Assembly: GCF_025950235.1 (NCBI RefSeq)
Contig: NZ_JAPDDT010000018.1
Coordinates: forward strand, 1-64,000
Origin: Luteolibacter arcticus
Lineage (GTDB): Bacteria > Verrucomicrobiota > Verrucomicrobiia > Verrucomicrobiales > Akkermansiaceae
DNA length: 64,000 nt
Reading direction: 5' to 3'
The notes below the pieces were generated by a model. It had not been told where the DNA came from. It did no database searches and saw only the letters and a program-made list of their open reading frames with translations. Numbering within the stretch: the first letter of the stretch is position 1; each line of letters begins with the position of its first letter. Positions 55,326-61,300 of this stretch are shown piece after piece. The position numbers were made by a program, and so were the translations under genes.

Positions 55326-56116
55326 TGGGGTGTCGCGTCAGCAGTGGCGGGTTTCGGCTTCGAGGGGAGCTCCTTGCCGGCGGACTCGATCCAGTGCTGG
55401 ATGAAGAATTTCTTCTCATCCGTCAGCAGCCAAGACTCCCGGCCGAGGATGGGTCGCAGCGACGTGGTCATCTGCAGCGTCACGAGCAGGAAGATAATGC
55501 TCCACACCGTGACCGGCCCTTTCGAAATGGCCCCGGTGGAGCCGACGGCATCCTTCAGGAAACGGAAGCCGAAGATGAGCGCGATGAACCACGACGCCAG
55601 CGCCAGCACGCCCATGAAGCCGAGCGAATTCGTCGCCTGGGTGAAGATCCACACCGCGGGAGCGAAGCCTAACAGCAGCAGCCCGGCCAAAGCCATCATG
55701 CCGGCGAAGGTGGCGGCGAGTTGCGAGGCACCGGCCTGCGAACCGGCGAGACAGGAGAAGATGTAGAGGCTGGGAAAGCAGATCACCCCGGCGATCAGCA
55801 GGCCCACGGTGATCTTCAGCGGGGCGGCCCACATCTGGGTGCCCATCGCGAAGCTGCCGAGCACCGCGCCGAAGACGAGCAGCGAGAGAATCGCGATGCC
55901 GAGAAAGGGCAGGAGCGCACCATGGCCCGGATCGGCGAGGCGGCGGACCAGCGCGCGCGGGCTGCGCAGCAGGGCCTCGAAGAGCGTGCGAAGGTTGAGC
56001 GTTTCCGGCAGCGGGGGCTCGACTCGCGGGGCCGGCGCCTGGGCTTGCGGCCCATAGGGCGATGGCGGCGGGGCCGGTGTGAATGATGGGGTCGGATTCG
56101 GGGTGTCTTGGTTCAT
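55322..56116 (-). CDS. Yip1-like multi-span membrane protein
   Basis: The 264-aa product starts at ATG 56116 (MNQDTPNPTPSF), whose ATGA overlaps the stop of the upstream gene. A Pro-rich N-terminus of about 50 residues is followed by RTLFEALLRSPRALVRRL and then five to six membrane helices, as in the YIP1 family. A soluble C-terminus (FFIQHWIESAGKELPSKP) follows. Function is unknown. It is the middle gene of a three-gene overlapping operon. Confidence 0.75.
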   Translation of the reverse strand: MNQDTPNPTPSFTPAPPPSPYGPQAQAPAPRVEPPLPETLNLRTLFEALLRSPRALVRRLADPGHGALLPFLGIAILSLLVFGAVLGSFAMGTQMWAAPLKITVGLLIAGVICFPSLYIFSCLAGSQAGASQLAATFAGMMALAGLLLLGFAPAVWIFTQATNSLGFMGVLALASWFIALIFGFRFLKDAVGSTGAISKGPVTVWSIIFLLVTLQMTTSLRPILGRESWLLTDEKKFFIQHWIESAGKELPSKPKPATADATPQ

Positions 56117-56898
56117 GGTCTTACGAGTTGAGTTCGGGGAAAGAGAGTGCGGACCACCGGCCAGGCGATGACGGCGAGGCCAAGGACGAGACCCGCGACG
56201 GCGAAGGCGGCATTGCCATCGGTGCTTCGATTGAGCGAGCGCCACACGGCGCCGTAGAAGCTGTCGCGCATGGGATCCGGGCGGAAGAAGGCCACCTTCA
56301 GGCCCGGCGTGCCGAAGAAGGGCCGCAGGATCCAGGAGAATTGGGCGCCGAGGAATCCATTGCCCGCCAGCCACGCTAGCATGGTGATGGTGGCGACGCC
56401 CGGCGATGGGCAGCGTTGGCGCAGAATGCGGTAGAGCGTGAGCGTGCCGGCGATGCCCGCCACGGCGACGAGGAAGACGTGAAACAAAAGGTAGCCGGCA
56501 TGGGCGGAAGCCGCCTGTGGCGAATCGGGTGGCGGGGCATCCAGCGCAAGCAGCAGCGTGACCGGAGCCAGCGAGCCAAGCAGCAGCGCGGAGACGGCGA
56601 AGGCACTGAGCAAGGCGAGCAGCGATTGACGGAAACCAAGTCCGCCGAGCAGCACGCCGAGCAGGCCATTGAGCATGCCATTGCAGCACAGCGTGCAGGC
56701 GACCAGCAGCGGCATCTTCAGCGCCACATAGACGCCCATGAGCGGCGAGCGCCAGTAGCCAGTGGTGAAGCCATAGGCCGCCAGCGCGAGTGCCGCGATG
56801 CCGGCAATGCGCGCGATTTTTCCCGGCGTGGGATCATCGAGCAGGTCGGCTTGCGGCTGCAGCAGGCGGCGGATCACGTATGGAGGTAAAACCGCCAA
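56113..56898 (-). CDS. Multi-span membrane protein of unknown function
   Basis: The 261-aa frame opens at TTG 56898; GTG 56877 is an alternative, and no start has a good ribosome site. About six hydrophobic helices are visible (for example GIAALALAAYGF, LLALLSAFAVSALLLG). A loop contains DAPPPDSPQAASAHAGY. Its stop overlaps the Yip1-like gene start. The paired membrane genes probably act together, but their role cannot be told. Palindromic repeats lie immediately upstream. Confidence 0.72.
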   Translation of the reverse strand: MAVLPPYVIRRLLQPQADLLDDPTPGKIARIAGIAALALAAYGFTTGYWRSPLMGVYVALKMPLLVACTLCCNGMLNGLLGVLLGGLGFRQSLLALLSAFAVSALLLGSLAPVTLLLALDAPPPDSPQAASAHAGYLLFHVFLVAVAGIAGTLTLYRILRQRCPSPGVATITMLAWLAGNGFLGAQFSWILRPFFGTPGLKVAFFRPDPMRDSFYGAVWRSLNRSTDGNAAFAVAGLVLGLAVIAWPVVRTLFPRTQLVRP

Positions 56899-56998
56899 CG
56901 TGAATCAGGGATGAATGGAGAGTGAAAAAGGGGTCCGCGGCTAGGGGGAACATTGCCTATGGGAAATGGCCCGCGCGATAGACGCGGCGCAGCCGCCT

Positions 56999-57149
56999 TT
57001 GGACTGCTGCGGTCATCCGCAGCTTTTGAGTGAAGGGTGCGGCGGGCTGCTTCGGCGGAGGGAAGCGGGCGTTTGGGATCGATGCGGTCTTTGAAGGGAT
57101 GCGGGCTTGGCGATGCATTCGAGAGCTGCGGATGACCGCAGCAGTCCAA
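56999..57149. repeat. Pair of inverted palindromic repeats (26-bp perfect arms)
   Basis: TTGGACTGCTGCGGTCATCC plus GCAGCT (56999-57024) is repeated in perfect inverse orientation at 57124-57149, 99 bp away. Each arm itself folds (CTGCGG-TCAT-CCGCAG). This is the arrangement of a BIME-like pair of REP elements. The gap from 56899 to 57299 holds nothing else that I can support. Confidence 0.8.
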
Positions 57150-57294
57150 GGGCCTGCGGCTTTCATGGCGCGGAGGTGTCAGGGCGAAGCGGGAGCATGG
57201 GGTGCTCCGGGGTGCTCCGGGGATCTCCGACAGCTGTTAGAGCGGCTTCGACCGCACCCGTAGAGTGAGGACCACTTTGCGGACCACTGGCACA

Positions 57295-57333
57295 CAAAAA
57301 AGCGCGGCTGCGGATTTCCCCGCAGCCGCGCTT
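57295..57333 (-). terminator. Strong rho-independent terminator of the peroxiredoxin gene
   Basis: AAGCGCGGCTGCGG (57300-57313) pairs perfectly with CCGCAGCCGCGCTT (57320-57333) around ATTTCC. Read on the minus strand it ends in a T-run, 24 bp after the peroxiredoxin stop codon. Confidence 0.92.
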
Positions 57334-57357
57334 GCTTGGCAAAGAGATCGGATAAGC

Positions 57358-57990
57358 TCAGTTCGCGATCGCGAGGTAGTCGGACACGCCCTGGTGATCC
57401 GGCGTCATCGCCTTGTCGCCGCGGTTCCAGTCCATCGGGCAGACTTCACCGAATTGCTCGAAGTGCTGGAGTGCATCCACGAGGCGCAGCGCCTCGCGGA
57501 TCGAGCGGCCAAGCGGCATGTCATTGACGACCTGATGGCGGACGATGCCTTCCTTATCGATGAGGAAGAGGCCGCGATAGGCGACAAGCTCGCCGCGCAC
57601 GACGAGGTTGCCGTTCTCATCGATGTCGTAGTCGCCGGCGAGGACGTCGTAGGAGTCGGAGATGGTCTTGTTCACATCGGCGACGAGCGGGTAGGTCACG
57701 CCCTCGATGCCACCCTTGGCCTTCGGCGTCTGGAGCCATGCCCAGTGGGAAAATTCGGAGTCGGTCGAGCAACCGACGACCGCGACGTTGCGGGACTCGA
57801 ACTCGGCGAGTTCTTCCTGGAAGCGATGGAGCTCGGTCGGGCAGACGAAGGTGAAGTCCTTCGGGTAGAAGAAGAAGACCACGTACTTTTTGCCGAGGAA
57901 TTGATCGAGGGAGAAGTCCTCGATGATGGCGTTTCCGGCGACGGCCTTGGCGGTGAATGACGGGGCTTTCTTACCTACGAGAACGGGCAT
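57358..57990 (-). CDS. 2-Cys peroxiredoxin (AhpC/Prx1 type)
   Basis: The 210-aa protein starts at ATG 57990 (MPVLVGKKAPSFTAK), the usual start for this family; upstream codons are not coding. The peroxidatic Cys lies in FTFVCPTE (C50) and the resolving Cys in GEVCPMDW (C184). Both are intact, and the C-terminal YL segment is present. The enzyme reduces H2O2 and organic peroxides in the cytoplasm, recycled by thioredoxin or AhpF. Neither is adjacent. It is monocistronic with its own terminator. Confidence 0.93.
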   Translation of the reverse strand: MPVLVGKKAPSFTAKAVAGNAIIEDFSLDQFLGKKYVVFFFYPKDFTFVCPTELHRFQEELAEFESRNVAVVGCSTDSEFSHWAWLQTPKAKGGIEGVTYPLVADVNKTISDSYDVLAGDYDIDENGNLVVRGELVAYRGLFLIDKEGIVRHQVVNDMPLGRSIREALRLVDALQHFEQFGEVCPMDWNRGDKAMTPDHQGVSDYLAIAN

Positions 57991-58147
57991 GGTGGTGGGC
58001 GATTGGTTGGAGAGATTGAAATCCGGCGGGCCGGTAGCTGCCACCCGCACGGCGGGCAACCCTTTTTCAGGGAGCATCCGACGGACCAACCTTGATGCTA
58101 GAAGGAAATCCGCTGTCGGGCAATGCGTTGCAAACGCTCAGGGAACA

Positions 58148-58498
58148 TCACTCTGCCTCGTCGTGGCCCCATCCACGAAACTCACCAAAAATCACGTCGC
58201 CCGTGGCCCTTGCTTCATCACTCAATTTGATGCCCGTCGGGTCATCCGGGTTCTCCCACTCAACTGACTCCTCATCGACAAAGAAGTCGATTTTCACCAA
58301 CTCCATGAACTCCTCGGCTAGACCTTCATTCATCCGAATCATCGCCTCCTCAAGGGAAAGCGCGTGGATGTAACACCTGACTGCCGCACCTGCATATTCC
58401 TGCGGGGCGAGCTGGCATCCATCCAACGGCCTCACCTCGATGCATCCAACGAATGACCTGTTGTCTTTTGAGGCAGGCGACATGATATTTTCTATCAT
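58148..58498 (-). CDS. Small acidic protein of unknown function
   Basis: The 116-aa soluble protein (MIENIMSPASKDN...) may instead start at ATG 58483. It is alpha/beta with an acidic C-terminal half (FFVDEESVEWENPDD, GWGHDEAE). No family was recognised. Its start codon is only 3 bp from that of the divergent gene at 58502, leaving no room for separate promoters between them. Confidence 0.55.
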   Translation of the reverse strand: MIENIMSPASKDNRSFVGCIEVRPLDGCQLAPQEYAGAAVRCYIHALSLEEAMIRMNEGLAEEFMELVKIDFFVDEESVEWENPDDPTGIKLSDEARATGDVIFGEFRGWGHDEAE

Positions 58499-58501
58499 CT
58501 G

Positions 58502-58879
58502 ATGAAGCGGAATGCCACCAAATCAATTCCGACCGCATCCTGGATGCGACTCGTCGGGAAAATGCCCCTTGAAGAACTTTGGACGATCGCGGGCCGGACC
58601 GGGCATGTCCGCCTCCGCCACCTGACGGGCAGTGAGGTGGAGTCCTTGTTGAAGACCTTTCCCGACCTGCGACTCGTGGAAGCCCAGCTCGCGGCGGAAT
58701 TGAGATGGTATCCGCGGGGCGACTACGGGTTCTGGCGTCAGCACGCTCGCATTCATGCCGCGGAACCGGGCAACCAGCGTCCGCTGCATGATTTCCCGGA
58801 CTCGATGTGCTATATCGTTTCCGAATGGGTCGAGACCGCGACGCAGGACCAGGTCTTACTGTTTGAACAATACCATTAG
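58502..58879 (+). CDS. Small protein of unknown function
   Basis: The 125-aa product (MKRNATKSIPTASWMRLVG...) is soluble and Trp/Arg-rich (AELRWYPRGDYGFWRQH). It has helical LRHLTGSEVESLLKTF and a C-terminal ETATQDQVLLFEQYH. No motif is recognised. It is divergent from 58148-58498 with 3 bp between starts, and is followed by an antitoxin-like gene. Confidence 0.55.
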   Translation: MKRNATKSIPTASWMRLVGKMPLEELWTIAGRTGHVRLRHLTGSEVESLLKTFPDLRLVEAQLAAELRWYPRGDYGFWRQHARIHAAEPGNQRPLHDFPDSMCYIVSEWVETATQDQVLLFEQYH

Positions 58880-58930
58880 AGCCCTCCGACTCAGCCTTGC
58901 CCGGATTTTCGGAGATACTATGGTGCGGAC

Positions 58931-59119
58931 GTGAGTAGCGTTCACGAAATCGAGGCCGCGGTGGAAAAGCTCTCCCGTTCCGAGCTTGCCGCTTTTCGCG
59001 ACTGGTTCGACGGGTTCGACGCGGAGGCCTGGGACAAACAAATCGAGGCCGATGTGGCCGCAGGGCGGCTTGACGACTTGGCAGACGAAGCCATCCGCGA
59101 CCTTCGGGAGGGCCGCTGA
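58931..59119 (+). CDS. Orphan antitoxin-like protein
   Basis: The 62-aa product (GTG start) has the helical pattern of antitoxins paired with RelE/ParE toxins: HEIEAAVEKLSRSELAAFRD, then WFDGFDAEAWDKQIEADVAA and AGRLDDLADEAI. Usually a toxin gene follows directly. Here the next 110 bp hold no toxin, only a short Arg-rich frame that reads into the ABC-F leader. It is either a lone antitoxin or the survivor of a broken pair. Confidence 0.65.
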   Translation: MSSVHEIEAAVEKLSRSELAAFRDWFDGFDAEAWDKQIEADVAAGRLDDLADEAIRDLREGR

Positions 59120-59230
59120 TGGTGTCCCGTCCGCGTTTCAGGCCCAATTTCCGCCGCCGTGGTTTCGCGTGGCAAGCCCGCCGCTTCCCCCTTGCCTTTC
59201 TGGCGGGGATGGACCGTCATCCCCGCGGTC

Positions 59231-61120
59231 ATGTCCGCACTGCTTTCCGCCAATGAACTCCGCCTTTCCTACGGCTACCAGACGCTGCTGGATGGCGTGA
59301 CGCTTGCCGTTTCCGCCGGGGAGAAAGTCGGGCTGGTGGGGCGGAATGGCTGTGGCAAGACTTCCCTTCTGAAGATCCTGACCCGCTCGCAGCAGGCGGA
59401 CTCCGGGGAGATCTCGCTGCGGCGGTCGTTGCGGATCGGCTATTTGCCGCAGGAGTTCGAGCTCGATCTGGAGTTGAGCGTGCAGGAAAACATCGCTGCC
59501 GGGGCCGCGGATGTGGTCGAGGCGATCCGCCGCTACGAGGAGGGCGATGGCTCGGAGGCGGAGCTGTCCGACTTGCTCCACCTGATCGATCACGCGGATG
59601 GCTGGAATCTCGATGCGCGGATCAAGGCGATGGCGACCGCACTGGGCACGCCGCCGCTGGAGGCGACCGTGGGTCCGCTGTCCGGGGGTGAGAAGCGCCG
59701 CGTGGCATTGTGCCGGTCGCTGGCATCGCAGCCTGACTTGCTTTTGTTAGACGAGCCGACGAACCACCTGGATGCCGACTCGATCCGCTGGCTGGAAGAC
59801 TTCCTCAGGACCTATGCGGGCGCGGTGATCTTCGTGACGCACGATCGCTATTTCCTCGATGTGATCGCGACGCGCATCATCGAGATCGACAACGGCAAGG
59901 CGTATTCGCATCCGGGCAACTACACGGCGTATCTGGAATCGAAGGCGGTGCGCCAGCAGATCGCGGAGCAGACGGAGCGCCGCCGCCAGCGCTTCCTGCG
60001 CGAGGAGCTGGACTGGGTGCGCTCGGGAGTGAAGGCGCGCGGCACGAAGTCGCGGCATCGGATGGATCAATTCTACGAGATCGAGGGCATGGAGGCTCCG
60101 CCGGAGGAGCGCGAGATGGATCTTCTCATCCCACCGCCGCCGGAGCTGGGCAATACCGTGGTAGATCTGGAAAGCGCGGGCGTGAACGTGGGCACGGAGG
60201 CCTCCCCGCGCTGGCTCTTCCGCCATCTGAATCTCAAGCTGGAGGCTGGCCAGTGCACCGGCATCGTGGGTCGCAACGGCGTGGGCAAGACGACCCTGCT
60301 CAAGGTCTGCCTCGGCCAGATGGACCCGAGCGAGGGCACGGCGACCATCGGCAAGAAGGTGCGGATCAACTACATCGACCAGACCCGGATGGCGCTCGAT
60401 GCCAAGGGTTCCCTGTTAGACGAGATTTCGGATGGGAATGAGAAGCTGCAATTCGGCGACCAGATGCTGGGCGCACGGGCTTACCTGCGGCGCTTCTTGT
60501 TCGATGACCGGCGGATCAATGAGCGTGTCGATTTGCTGTCCGGTGGCGAGCGCGCGCGACTGATGTTGGCGAAGGTGCTCAAGACCGGCGGCAATCTGCT
60601 GGTGCTGGACGAACCGACGAACGACCTCGATCTCCCATCGCTTCGGATGCTTGAGGAAGCGCTGGCGGACTTCGATGGCTCGGTGCTGGTGGTTTCGCAC
60701 GATCGCTATTTCCTCGACCGCATCTGCGACCAGGTCATCGCGTTTGAGGATGGCGGCGTGAGGGTGCAGCCGGGGAACTACTCTTACTATCTGGAGAAGC
60801 GCCAGGCTCGCGAGCAGGTCGAGCGGATGCACGCACAGGCGGCGGCCCGCGATGCGGCGGCGCGGCAAAAGGCGGCGACGGCCCCTGCGACGACCAAGGC
60901 GCGCAAGCTGACCTTGGCAGAGCGAAACGAATTGGAAGGGATGGAAGAGACGCTTCTCAATGCGGAGGAGAAGGTCGCGCAATTGGAAGCGAAGCTGAGC
61001 GACCCGGAGTTCCAGAAGAACTACGAGGAGATCCCGGGGACCGTGGCGAAGCTGGATGAGGCAAAGGCGAAGGTGGCGCGGCTTTACAAGCGGTGGGAGG
61101 AGTTGGAGGCGTTGGGATAA
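59231..61120 (+). CDS. ABC-F family ATPase (Uup-like)
   Basis: The 629-aa soluble protein starts at ATG 59231 (MSALLSANELRLSYG). It has two ABC ATPase domains: Walker A GRNGCGKT (37-44) and GRNGVGKTT (about 347), signatures LSGGEKRR (about 156) and LSGGERAR (about 437), and Walker B LLLLDEPTN and LLVLDEPTN. An inter-domain linker and a C-terminal coiled coil (AERNELEGMEETLLNAEEK) follow, as in Uup. ABC-F proteins act on ribosomes or in recombination. It has no membrane partner. Confidence 0.92.
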   Translation: MSALLSANELRLSYGYQTLLDGVTLAVSAGEKVGLVGRNGCGKTSLLKILTRSQQADSGEISLRRSLRIGYLPQEFELDLELSVQENIAAGAADVVEAIRRYEEGDGSEAELSDLLHLIDHADGWNLDARIKAMATALGTPPLEATVGPLSGGEKRRVALCRSLASQPDLLLLDEPTNHLDADSIRWLEDFLRTYAGAVIFVTHDRYFLDVIATRIIEIDNGKAYSHPGNYTAYLESKAVRQQIAEQTERRRQRFLREELDWVRSGVKARGTKSRHRMDQFYEIEGMEAPPEEREMDLLIPPPPELGNTVVDLESAGVNVGTEASPRWLFRHLNLKLEAGQCTGIVGRNGVGKTTLLKVCLGQMDPSEGTATIGKKVRINYIDQTRMALDAKGSLLDEISDGNEKLQFGDQMLGARAYLRRFLFDDRRINERVDLLSGGERARLMLAKVLKTGGNLLVLDEPTNDLDLPSLRMLEEALADFDGSVLVVSHDRYFLDRICDQVIAFEDGGVRVQPGNYSYYLEKRQAREQVERMHAQAAARDAAARQKAATAPATTKARKLTLAERNELEGMEETLLNAEEKVAQLEAKLSDPEFQKNYEEIPGTVAKLDEAKAKVARLYKRWEELEALG

Positions 61121-61300
61121 AGTGGTCCGTCCACTCCGTGTGCGGCATCCGAAGCAAGGGGTGCCTCAAGAACACCCCATTTGGCTGGGCCAACGATCAC
61201 AGCGCAGCGCTCTACGCCGCATCTCCCTGCCCCGCCCGGGCATGCCTGAGGCCTACAAAGGGGAGTCCGCTGCCGTTTTGGATTTGTGATCGAACGCGAA

